The notes under the pieces: generated by a model
What the model was told of the DNA's origin: nothing
Databases searched by the model: none
The model's input: the letters and a program-made list of their open reading frames with translations, nothing else
Assembly (NCBI GenBank): GCA_004796365.1
Contig: QZLE01000106.1
Span: 1 to 47,443 of the forward strand
Reading direction: 5' to 3'
DNA from: Gammaproteobacteria bacterium
GTDB taxonomy: Bacteria; Pseudomonadota; Gammaproteobacteria; QZLD01
Length of the DNA: 47,443 nucleotides
Shown here: positions 26,272 to 35,200 of the stretch, one piece after another
Layout of the letters: every line of letters starts with the position of its first letter
Numbering within the stretch: position 1 is the first letter of the stretch
Program-made: the position numbers and the translations under genes

Positions 26272-27546
26272 CTAGGCCTGGGGTGGGAGATGTTTGTTGC
26301 GTCCATGCTTGTTGTGCTTGCCCCTACTATGCTTACGCTTTTTAGGTTGCTTGATCAGCATAGATGATCTTTGTGCGGGATCAACCTCCTGAAACCTGGT
26401 CCACCAATCTGCAATTTCCTTATCGACTTCTCCAGAATCGGCTCGCAGCAATAGAAAGTCATAGGCGGCGCGGAAACGTTGATGCTCCAATAACCTAAAT
26501 GGGCGCTTACCACTACGTGACATAAATCTTGGCTGCATGCGCCAGATTTCCTTCATAGGCATGGAAAATCTTTTCGGGATAGAAACTATCTGCGCCTGCT
26601 CGCGAGCAATCTCTTCTGCCGCCTCATAGTAGATCTCGTTTTCAGACCTTCTTTCATTAGTATTGTTTTCAATAAGCTGGCGTACCGGTTCCCATAAGAA
26701 TGTTGCAAACAAAAATGCCGGAGTAACAGGTTTTTCCTGAGCGATTCTGATATCAGTGTTTTTTAATGCCTGAACAAGCATCGCTTGCGCCCTACCGCTG
26801 TCATCTTTTGCTACTGCTTCTGCAGTCAGAGGAAACATAACCTGAAATAGGCGATATTCACATAACTTTTCATAGGTAGCTAAGGCCTTCCCCCCCATAA
26901 ACAGTTTTAATGACTCATCGAATAAACGCGCCGGGGGAATATTGCTCAATAGATGACTGAGCCTTTTTATTGGTTCTTCGGTAGCACTAGCAATATTAAA
27001 GCCAAGCTTAACCGCAAATCTGATAGCGCGCAGCATCCTGACTGGGTCTTCCCTGTATCTTTGCTCAGGATCCCCTATTAACTTTATTAGTTTCTTTTTA
27101 AGATCAGAAAACCCTTCAGCATAGTCTACCACTTCCATGGCAGAGGCATCGAAATACATGGAATTAATCGTGAAGTCACGCCGCAGAGCATCCTCTTCTA
27201 AAGTCCCGTAGACGTTATCACGCAAAATTCGTCCACAATCTGCTGTCTGAGCATGAGAATCGTGTTCAGCAGATTCATGAGAGCCACGGAAAGTAGCAAC
27301 CTCAATTATCTCACGTCCAAAATAGATATGAGCAAGCCTGAACCTTCTGCCGATTAAACGGCAATTCTTAAAAACAGACTTAATCTGCTCAGGCGTGGCA
27401 TTCGTAGCAACATCAAAGTCTTTAGGATGCAGATCAAGTATAAGGTCGCGAACAGCACCGCCAACAATATAAGCATCATAACCATGCTGTTTAAGGGTGC
27501 GCAGAACCTTCAAAGCCCGATTATTTAGATCCTGCTCAGGTATCAT
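26272..27546 (-). CDS. pcnB: Poly(A) polymerase I
   Basis: Adds 3' poly(A) tails to RNA, marking it for decay. The 424 residues begin with the class II nucleotidyltransferase domain: YIVGGAVRDLILDLHPKDFD holds the catalytic Asp pair, then GRRFRLAHIYFG and RRDFTINSMYFD. The RNA-binding region EDPVRMLRAIRFAVKLGF separates it from CCA-adding enzymes, as does the bacterial PAP C-terminal domain (EIWRMQPRF, then RRPFRLLEHQRFRAAYDFLLLR in near form). A very basic tail rich in Lys, Arg and His (about 400-424) closes the protein. The ATG is at 27546. It heads the probable seven-gene operon running down to nnr. Confidence 0.95.
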   Translation of the reverse strand: MIPEQDLNNRALKVLRTLKQHGYDAYIVGGAVRDLILDLHPKDFDVATNATPEQIKSVFKNCRLIGRRFRLAHIYFGREIIEVATFRGSHESAEHDSHAQTADCGRILRDNVYGTLEEDALRRDFTINSMYFDASAMEVVDYAEGFSDLKKKLIKLIGDPEQRYREDPVRMLRAIRFAVKLGFNIASATEEPIKRLSHLLSNIPPARLFDESLKLFMGGKALATYEKLCEYRLFQVMFPLTAEAVAKDDSGRAQAMLVQALKNTDIRIAQEKPVTPAFLFATFLWEPVRQLIENNTNERRSENEIYYEAAEEIAREQAQIVSIPKRFSMPMKEIWRMQPRFMSRSGKRPFRLLEHQRFRAAYDFLLLRADSGEVDKEIADWWTRFQEVDPAQRSSMLIKQPKKRKHSRGKHNKHGRNKHLPPQA

Positions 27547-27770
27547 TGATTGAGAGTGCGGTATTATCTGCGGTTGAATCTTAATTATCCCTTTAAAAAA
27601 TCTATCCTGAAAAAAGTCAATTCTTGATCTTTTTCATCTTTCGCTTCAAAAACGTTTACGCGAAGGCGAGCGATATTACCATATAATCACTATGAAAACA
27701 GCTATATTATAGGCCATATATGCTGCTCTATCCTTAACCAAAGCCACATAAAAAATAAACCTGTAAAACA
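27547..27770. other. Non-coding stretch upstream of pcnB
   Basis: This is the pcnB-proximal part of a 561-base gap between pcnB (minus) and the first subtilase gene (plus). It should contain the pcnB operon promoter reading left. No confident promoter hexamers, RNA gene or small coding frame with a ribosome binding site was found. The remainder of the gap (27771-28107) holds the two promoter modules listed separately. Confidence 0.45.
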
Positions 27771-27775
27771 CTGAA

Positions 27776-27826
27776 TGTGAACTACATCACATTTTTCTTG
27801 ACCGATAATAAGCTTTTGCTTATAAT
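27776..27826 (+). promoter_or_regulatory. Distal CRP-type promoter of the subtilase cluster (P1)
   Basis: A perfect CRP-like palindrome TGTGA-ACTACA-TCACA lies at 27776-27791, with flanking AA and TT also symmetrical. After six bases comes TTGACC (27798-27803), a 17-base spacer, and TATAAT (27821-27826), the best sigma70 hexamers in the cluster. The predicted transcription start is about 27833, placing the binding-site centre near -49.5. The first subtilase gene starts 275 bases downstream and has a second, nearer copy of the same layout. A six-base inverted repeat ATAAGC-TTTT-GCTTAT lies in the spacer and into the -10. Confidence 0.78.
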
Positions 27827-27942
27827 GGCAGCCGCTTAATTTAAGGACACACTTTATTTGCAATTATGCCAATAAGCATCCGTTTTAGAACGCTTAATTT
27901 CTAATACGCAATCTGCTCGGCACATCTTTTATATTATATTTT

Positions 27943-27993
27943 TGTGACGCACATCACATTTTCCTTGATTTTTGCCGCGATGCAACATAGCAT
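27943..27993 (+). promoter_or_regulatory. Proximal CRP-type promoter of subtilase gene 1 (P2)
   Basis: A second perfect palindrome TGTGA-CGCACA-TCACA lies at 27943-27958, followed after six bases by TTGATT (27965-27970), 17 bases, and TAGCAT (27988-27993). The spacing is identical to P1 but the -10 is poor, so activation by the bound protein would matter more. A better TATACT sits at 27993-27998 but without a well-placed -35. The predicted start is about 28000, giving a 5' leader of about 108 bases. Confidence 0.72.
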
Positions 27994-27999
27994 ATACTC

Positions 28000-28033
28000 A
28001 TTAGTATGCAATAGACACGAATTGAATACTAAT
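28000..28033 (+). promoter_or_regulatory. 5' leader stem-loop of subtilase gene 1
   Basis: ATTAGTATGCAAT (28000-28012) pairs with ATTGAATACTAAT (28021-28033) with one mismatch and an eight-base loop. It begins at the predicted transcription start. At the DNA level it could be an operator; as RNA it would cap the 5' end. Genes 2 and 3 of the cluster have different stem-loops at the equivalent place. Confidence 0.55.
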
Positions 28034-28107
28034 GCTGTTTGATGGAATGCAAATAGCTTTACTAGATAGGACACCTTAAAATTCAACCTAATGGAGACTC
28101 TTCTGCC

Positions 28108-31100
28108 ATGAAGACCAAGAAAAGTTTGTATACTAAAGTGGCTTCACTGTTAGTTGCTGGCACACTTTCGACAGCAACATTCGCACAAGCAACCAAATTA
28201 CTACCAATTGATGAAGCAAATAGCAACCTAGACCAAGTAGTAAGTACCTACGGAAATCATGCACCTAGATCATTCCCAAACCTTGATATCAAGCAACTAT
28301 CTGAGCAGGGTAAGATCAAATCTTCCCAGCTTATCGTCAAGTTCAAAGAAGCTAATTCCCAAACTTTTAGCAATGTACTAAATAAGTTCTCTGTAACAAA
28401 CATTGCGAATTTCTATAATCCAACTAAATTTATTTCAGCTTCAAATGAATTATTCTCAAAAATGAAGCTTGTTTCATTTTCTTCAGGTACTGATCTTACC
28501 CAGGCTTTTACCAACCTAATTCAGGATCCAGCGGTTGAATATGTTGCGCCAAACTATGTTTTCACACTCCATGCGACAACTCCTAATGACCTTGATGCAA
28601 ACCTTTGGGGATTGCATAACACAGGCCAAACCAGAACCTTTACAGATGACTACGAAAACGAATACGAAGAAACAGGCACACCAGATGCAGACATAGATGC
28701 TCCAGAAGCATGGGATATCCGCCATGATGCTTCTAATACGATCGTCGCTGTAATAGACACAGGTATCGACTACAACCACAGCGAACTTGCTTCAAACATG
28801 TGGACCAACCCAGGTGAAATCGCTGGGAATGGTATTGACGATGACGGCAATGGCTATATTGATGACGTTCACGGCTATGACTTCGCCGATAAAGATTCTG
28901 ACCCTATGGATGTGAATGGTCATGGTACTCACTGTTCAGGTACAATCGCAGCTCAAGGTAATAACGGCAACAACATAACAGGTGTTGCCTGGAACACTCA
29001 GCTAATGGCACTGAAAGTCTTTGCTGATGATAGCAACGGTGCTTACACCAGCGATATCGTTAACGCAATATTATACGCAGCTGATAATGGAGCAAAAGTT
29101 TCCAATAACAGTTATGGGTCTATTTTCAGTAACTCTGTAGCAGCTGAGATTATTGAAAAGCCAATGTACGATGCTATCAGTGCTGCAAACGATGCGGGCA
29201 TGCTTTTCGTAGCAGCATCAGGAAATGACTCTACAGACCTTGATGGCCGCTATATGAGCACACCTTCTGATCTTGAACTGCCAAATATCATCTCAGTAGC
29301 TGCTTCAAATCAATTTGACGAGCCTGCAGCATGGTTTACAAACTACGGAAAAAATTCGGTTGACATTGCTGCTCCGGGTGAGTTCATCTATAGCACCTTA
29401 CCTGGCAACGCTTATGCAACTTGGAACGGCACCTCAATGGCAACACCTCACGTAACTGGAGCAGCAGCACTGCTAAGCGAGCATGCTCCAGATCTGACAC
29501 CTGCTGAGATCAAAGCCGTATTAATGAATACAGTTGACAAAAAAGATGCTCTTGCAGATACATCAGCAAGTGGGGGTCGCCTTAACCTTCACAGCGCTTT
29601 ATCTGCACTTGAAGGTGGTGGCTTCAGCGGCGAGTGCCAAAGCTTTTCTGATACAAATGATAATCACGTAGCTGCAAACAGAGCGTATAAAGAAACGTCA
29701 GGCCAAACTTGTTGGGGAACATTCTGCTATGGCGGAACTACGACCTATTATGCTGTTGGTAGTGATGAGTCAATTGGAGCATACGGTTTCACAACTACTA
29801 CATTATATGAAAACCAAATCGGCATTTTCTCTAAAACTGAAGACTGCGATACAGGCGGTGCCATTGACGCCCCGCCAGTGCTAACCTTAAATGCTCCACG
29901 TGAGAAATATATTTTGATTGGCACAGACTACACACTACCACAAAATCCCGTTTCTGCAATGGACAGAGAAGACGGTGATATCACTGCATCTGTTGTAGCT
30001 ACTGGTGAAATTGATGTAACTAAAGCTGGTAGATACTCTGTAACATACAATGTAACTGACTCTGCAGGAAACGCAGCAGCACCAGTAGCTATCTACATCA
30101 ACGTTACTGAAACAGATGATGTTCCTCAGGTTATGCTTCAAGGACCTTTCTGTAACATGATGTGGTGTTCTGCACTATTCATGGAAAAAGATACTCCTTA
30201 TGAAGAGCCAGGATATGTTGCTTTCGACCTTATTGATGGCGACCTTACTGATCAAGTATTCATAATCGATGATCCAATGGCTGAAACATCTACTGTAGGA
30301 ATCAGATTCCTAAACTACGATGTTATCGACAGCGCTGGTAATCACGCACCACAGCACACCAACAGACTGGTTGCAGTTCTTGATGCGGAAATGCCACATA
30401 TCTGGGTAAGACCACCTTCAGGTAACTTCTTCAGCTATGCAAATGAATACTATACCTGGAAAAGACCTGATGGAAATGAATCTTGGTACTACAGCCCAAG
30501 TTATGCAGTATTCGACCTAAAAACCGACTTCTACAGTGAAGAAGTTGTTTGGGAAGAGCACGTAACCGTAACTGGCGAAGATGCAGTTGACTACACCAAA
30601 GCTGGCGACTATACAGTTACCTTTACAGCTACTGACCTTGATGGCAACACTACTGTTGAAACACAGGTTATTCATGTACAAGTAGACACTACTGCTCCGG
30701 TAGTTACTCTATGGGGCGACTCTGAAATAACTGTTGAAATTGGTGACATGTACAATGAACCCGGCGGAATTCTTAAAGATGACCTGGATTACTATCCAAG
30801 AGCATATATGAAGTTCTACGATGCTGAAGGTACAGAAATTGATAATCCTTTCAGAAGTTATCTAACTGAAGAAACAACCTACACCATCGAGTATCTTGGA
30901 GAAGATGGAGCAGGCAATCACGCTGTACCTCAATACAGAACTATTAATGTAGTTCGCAGTCACTGGAACCACGCCCCAGTTATGCCAGAAGGAGCTTACG
31001 ACAATTTCGATAATGCTCGCGTCTATGGAACAGCTCTTGATGTTGACGGTGACTTGAACCGAGTAGAAATCGAATTCAATGAAGACGGAAACTGGATTCT

Positions 31101-31971
31101 GATTGAAGACAAAACAGGAACACCTGAGGAGTGGGAATACATTCCAGACTGGTACGGCCAACGAGATTTCCGTATCCGCCTTGTTGATGATAACAACAAT
31201 ATGTATGTATCACCTGTAAATTCTCTACTATCAAGTGCGCCAATCTTGATCACGCATTCGGTACAAATTAACGGCAACACTGTTGTAGTTTCTGGTACAG
31301 CTACAGACGACGAAAATGATATCGAAAAAATTATCGTTAGAATCGATGATGGCGAGTGGTTAAAATGTGAAGGCACAACAAACTGGAGCTGCACATTTGA
31401 AGGTGTCGAATACGGCCATCACACTTATCAAATCCGCAGCAAAGACCAGTGGACATTCTACTACTATAACGACAACAGACACGGATTCACTGTAAATCCT
31501 GCCATACCTCAAATCGATAGCTATAGCTATGAGTTTGAAGATAACAAGCTAGTTGTAACAGGAACCGCCTCTGATACAGATGGCGATCTTACAGAGGTTC
31601 ATCTATTGATCGGTATTGGTGGCATTAAATGTACTGGCTCCAGTTCATTTACCTGTGAAATGCCTGATCTTGTCGATGGGACAACATATGATGTTGCTCT
31701 ACAGGCACGTGATGCATATGGCAACCAAAGCACACCTTTGGAGTTCTCTTTCACTTATGAAGCTCCAATCATAAGCCAATGTATTACAGATACTAACTAC
31801 AACCACGTAGCTGCAGGACGTGCATACCAAGGCGGTCTATCTAACCTGTATGCTTATGCAGTAGGATCTGATGATGACCTTGGGCTATATGGCTCAGTTT
31901 ATTACAGCACCACCACTTCTCTGGAAGAAACATCTCCGGGAGTATGGACCAAAGTAACCAGCTGTAACTAA
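28108..31971 (+). CDS. Secreted multidomain subtilisin-like serine protease, copy 1
   Basis: A 1,287-residue exported S8 peptidase. Signal peptide about 1-26 (TATFAQA). A propeptide follows (about 62-155, with LSEQGKIKSSQLIVKFK). The catalytic domain (about 165-500) has Asp217 (VIDTGID), His272 (GHGTHCSG), oxyanion Asn373 and Ser443 (GTSMATPHV), plus a calcium-loop-like DDDGNGYIDD. A cysteine-bracketed module spans about 510-580. About seven Ig-like modules follow: four of DUF5011/HYR type (DREDGDIT, DSAGN) and three of VSGTASD-x-DGD type. A second cysteine-bracketed module closes the protein (about 1226-1286, from TDTNYNHVAAGRAY). This module resembles short C-terminal modules of secreted depolymerases and may bind substrate. 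No sortase, PEP-CTERM or type IX signal is present. TGGAGA lies 11-16 bases before ATG 28108. Confidence 0.93.
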   Translation: MKTKKSLYTKVASLLVAGTLSTATFAQATKLLPIDEANSNLDQVVSTYGNHAPRSFPNLDIKQLSEQGKIKSSQLIVKFKEANSQTFSNVLNKFSVTNIANFYNPTKFISASNELFSKMKLVSFSSGTDLTQAFTNLIQDPAVEYVAPNYVFTLHATTPNDLDANLWGLHNTGQTRTFTDDYENEYEETGTPDADIDAPEAWDIRHDASNTIVAVIDTGIDYNHSELASNMWTNPGEIAGNGIDDDGNGYIDDVHGYDFADKDSDPMDVNGHGTHCSGTIAAQGNNGNNITGVAWNTQLMALKVFADDSNGAYTSDIVNAILYAADNGAKVSNNSYGSIFSNSVAAEIIEKPMYDAISAANDAGMLFVAASGNDSTDLDGRYMSTPSDLELPNIISVAASNQFDEPAAWFTNYGKNSVDIAAPGEFIYSTLPGNAYATWNGTSMATPHVTGAAALLSEHAPDLTPAEIKAVLMNTVDKKDALADTSASGGRLNLHSALSALEGGGFSGECQSFSDTNDNHVAANRAYKETSGQTCWGTFCYGGTTTYYAVGSDESIGAYGFTTTTLYENQIGIFSKTEDCDTGGAIDAPPVLTLNAPREKYILIGTDYTLPQNPVSAMDREDGDITASVVATGEIDVTKAGRYSVTYNVTDSAGNAAAPVAIYINVTETDDVPQVMLQGPFCNMMWCSALFMEKDTPYEEPGYVAFDLIDGDLTDQVFIIDDPMAETSTVGIRFLNYDVIDSAGNHAPQHTNRLVAVLDAEMPHIWVRPPSGNFFSYANEYYTWKRPDGNESWYYSPSYAVFDLKTDFYSEEVVWEEHVTVTGEDAVDYTKAGDYTVTFTATDLDGNTTVETQVIHVQVDTTAPVVTLWGDSEITVEIGDMYNEPGGILKDDLDYYPRAYMKFYDAEGTEIDNPFRSYLTEETTYTIEYLGEDGAGNHAVPQYRTINVVRSHWNHAPVMPEGAYDNFDNARVYGTALDVDGDLNRVEIEFNEDGNWILIEDKTGTPEEWEYIPDWYGQRDFRIRLVDDNNNMYVSPVNSLLSSAPILITHSVQINGNTVVVSGTATDDENDIEKIIVRIDDGEWLKCEGTTNWSCTFEGVEYGHHTYQIRSKDQWTFYYYNDNRHGFTVNPAIPQIDSYSYEFEDNKLVVTGTASDTDGDLTEVHLLIGIGGIKCTGSSSFTCEMPDLVDGTTYDVALQARDAYGNQSTPLEFSFTYEAPIISQCITDTNYNHVAAGRAYQGGLSNLYAYAVGSDDDLGLYGSVYYSTTTSLEETSPGVWTKVTSCN

Positions 31972-31997
31972 GCACTAATAAAGCAGGAACTATATTT

Positions 31998-32026
31998 AAA
32001 AGGCCTCAATAATGAGGCCTTTTTTT
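31998..32026 (+). terminator. Rho-independent terminator of subtilase gene 1
   Basis: AGGCCTCA (32001-32008) pairs with TGAGGCCT (32013-32020) around a four-base loop and is followed by a T run to 32026. It begins 27 bases after the stop, so each subtilase gene is probably its own transcript. Confidence 0.9.
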
Positions 32027-32052
32027 ATATTCGAAAAAAATTGAGATATTTT

Positions 32053-32103
32053 TGTTAATCAGCTCACAATTTGGTTGATTTGTGCTGCGCCGCAACATAA
32101 ACT
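32053..32103 (+). promoter_or_regulatory. CRP-type promoter of subtilase gene 2
   Basis: TGTTA-ATCAGC-TCACA at 32053-32068 has one mismatch to the palindrome. After six bases comes TTGATT (32075-32080), then 17 bases and TAAACT (32098-32103). The layout matches P2 of gene 1 exactly, and the stretch from TTGATT to GCAACATA is visibly related to the P2 sequence. The predicted start is about 32110. The weaker site suggests lower or differently tuned binding. Confidence 0.68.
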
Positions 32104-32114
32104 TAGCTATAAAG

Positions 32115-32136
32115 AGTATGTAAATCTTTACATACT
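32115..32136 (+). promoter_or_regulatory. 5' leader stem-loop of subtilase gene 2
   Basis: AGTATGTAAA (32115-32124) pairs perfectly with TTTACATACT (32127-32136); only TC separates the arms. It lies at about +6 of the predicted message. In double-stranded DNA this is a 22-bp near-perfect palindrome that could equally be a repressor operator. Confidence 0.6.
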
Positions 32137-32233
32137 AAGGCACTTGATGGACGCAAGTTGCACTTCAGTTATGAAATGGATTATTTGGCTAAATAATTAG
32201 CTTAGAAGTACAAAACTAAATGGAGACGCGACT

Positions 32234-35200
32234 ATGAATATTGGAAATAAGATCAAAGGCTATGCCACCACTATAGCAATAATTGCTATATCAATTTCCT
32301 CAATAGCTTTTGGGGAAACACCTAAAGAAACAAACTACTTCAATCAGGATAGCAAGAATTTTTTGCAAAGTCTGACGTCAGCTAACAGAAAAAACACAAC
32401 CACGCCACCACGTAACCAAATAAATTTACTTGAAATGAGCGAACAGGGACTAATTAAATCTTCCCAGCTTATCGTGAAATTCAAAAGCTCAGCAGTAGCA
32501 GCCATGCCGCAAATTAATTCTGTTTTGCAAAAATACAGCATTAAGGAGATATCTGACTTCTACTCCCCTGGTAAATTGCTATCTGCCTATAAAAAGGCAT
32601 TCAGCAAATTAAAGGTTATATCCTTCGCAAAAGGAACAAACCTTAATATGGCCTTTAGGGAATTGCAGAAAGATCCTGAGATTGAATATGTTACACCAAA
32701 TTTCACCTTCACAAACCAGGCCACACCAAATGACCTAAACTCACGTCAGTGGGGACTAAATAATACGGGCCAGAATATTATTTCCTATGACTACGAAGGA
32801 ACCGAACTAACCAGAACAGGTACAACTGATGCTGATATTGATGCAACTGAAGCCTGGGATATTAGGCAAGATGCTGAACGCACTGTTATTGCAGTTATTG
32901 ATACCGGCGTAGATTACCTGCACGAAGATCTTGCTGGTAATATCTGGACCAACCCTGGTGAAATTGCCGGCAATGGTTTAGATGATGATGGCAACGGCTA
33001 CATCGATGATGTTCATGGCTATGACTTTGCTGACAACGACTCTGACCCTATGGACGTAGTTGTAAATTACGACTTTGAAAACCAGCATAAATGGATACCT
33101 GGTGATTTTACTACCGGAGGTCATGGAACTCACTGCGCAGGAATTATTGCCGCTATCGGCAACAACGGTAAAGGAATAACAGGTATAACCTGGAATACTA
33201 AAATAATGGTTCTAAAGATATTTGGAAACGGAGAGCCATTTGCCTTCACTTCGGATATCGTTAGTGCAATTATTTATGCAGCAGATAATGGCGCCAAGAT
33301 CTCTAATAACAGCTATGGTTCAACAGTATCTAACTCAGAATGGGCAAACGCTGGCAATAAACCCTTGTTTGATGCTATTTCAGCTGCAAATGATGCGGGA
33401 ATGTTATTTGTTGCAGCAGCAGGAAATAGCGGCGTAGACCTTAACACTGAGGCCTATTCAAGCCCGGCTGGACTTGAACTGCCAAACATTATTTCAGTTG
33501 CAGCATCTGATGAAAATGACGAGCTTGCAAGGTTTTCAAATTTTGGCTCAAGCATGGTTGACTTAGCGGCACCTGGTGTTGATATATTCAGCACATTCCC
33601 AGGAAATTCCTACCATACAATGAGCGGCACATCTATGGCCGCACCACTTGTAGCCGGTGCTGCTGCACTAATGCTGGAAGAGAATAGCGACCTAACACCA
33701 GCTGAAATAAAAGCTATTCTAATGAATACAGCCGATGCGCCCAGCACTTTGGCAGAATCATCTGCGAGTAATGGCCGACTAAATGTTCATAGCGCTTTGG
33801 AGTATTTGCAGCAAACTGTTGATGGTAGTTGCGAAAGCTATTCTGCTACTAACGACTCTCATGTATCAGCAGGCAGGGCATACAAAGAAACCAGCGGGCA
33901 AACCTGCTGGGGCGCCTTCTGCCTAGGCGGAACTACGACCTATTATGCTGTTGGCAGTGATGAGTCAATTGGACCATACGGTTTCACGACTACTGTATTA
34001 TATAAAAATGAGCCAGGTATATTTTCTAAAGCCGAAAATTGCCAAATGGGTGGGTCTAATGATGCCCCTCCGGTAATCACACTACAAGGTGATGCAGAAA
34101 AACACATTATAGCCGGCACCCAGTATGTTCTTCCGACTTTGGAGGCAACCGCTATAGATAGGGAAGATGGTGATATCACTGCCGCTATCATCAAAACCGG
34201 AAGTTTTGATAAAAATATACCAGGCAGATATTTAATCACCTACACCGCAAAAGACTCTGCTGGCAACAAGGCAGCTCCAGTAACCAGGGCTATCAATGTT
34301 CTAGAAAAAGCTTATGCACCAGGAGTTGTTGTAAATGGACCTACCTGTAATGGTTGGTTCTGCATACCTCAAAAGATGGTTAAAGGTACTGAATATCACG
34401 AATATGGATATATAGCTTTTGACCTTATTGATGGAGACCTAACCGATGACGTATACATCGTTGATAACAAAATGGACGATACAACTACTGAAGGCTTCAG
34501 ATTCCTTGATTACCGCGTAACAAACTCAAATGGTATTGAGGGTGGTAGCGTTAATGGTGCAATACGTCTGGTTGCAGTTCTTGATGCTGAGCTTCCGCAT
34601 ATCTGGATTAGAAATTCTGAAGGTGGCAACTATTTCCAGTATGCCAATGAGTTTTACACATGGAAAAGACCAGAAGGTGAATACTGGTATTACAGCCCAA
34701 ATTTCACCGTAATTGATATGAAAACAGAGCGCTTCTACGATCCAGAAAATGCTGATGAAGGCAGGGACTACACTGGCTGGGGTACATATTCAATCTCTGG
34801 GCAAGATGAAGTTAACTATGCAACAACTGGTGACTACACAGTAACGATTACTGCTACTGATACTGAGGGCAATACCACTTTTGCGCAGCAGATAATTCAT
34901 GTAGTTGAAGATACTACTGCACCTGAAATCACCTTGTTGGGTGAATCTGAAATAGATATGGAGATCGGCGAGTATTTTCAAGACCCATGGTTCGAAACAT
35001 CTGATGACCTTGACTTCTACCCAAGCATTTCCAGAAAGTACTTTGATGAGACAGGAACAGAGATTGAAAACCCATTCTCAGGCAGAGTTACTACTGAAGG
35101 AACATTCACTATAGAATACCTTGCGCAAGACGGGGCTGGAAATCAGGCTGAGCCAAAATATCGCACAGTAAATGTTATCCGCAGTCATTGGGATCATGCA

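Noticed and set aside
27853-27895. 12-codon reading frame (MPISIRFRTLNF) downstream of promoter P1
   Set aside because: No ribosome binding site and no recognisable regulatory peptide features.
27953-27970. FNR-type site (TTGAT-N4-ATCAA) in the protease promoters
   Set aside because: The conserved dyad is TGTGA-N6-TCACA. No copy has the second ATCAA half, although TTGAT occurs once as part of a -35.
31972-32233. Equal 262-base intergenic gaps (31972-32233 and 36170-36431) as a repeated unit
   Set aside because: The lengths agree, but the sequences align only in the promoter blueprint, so the equal length is probably chance.
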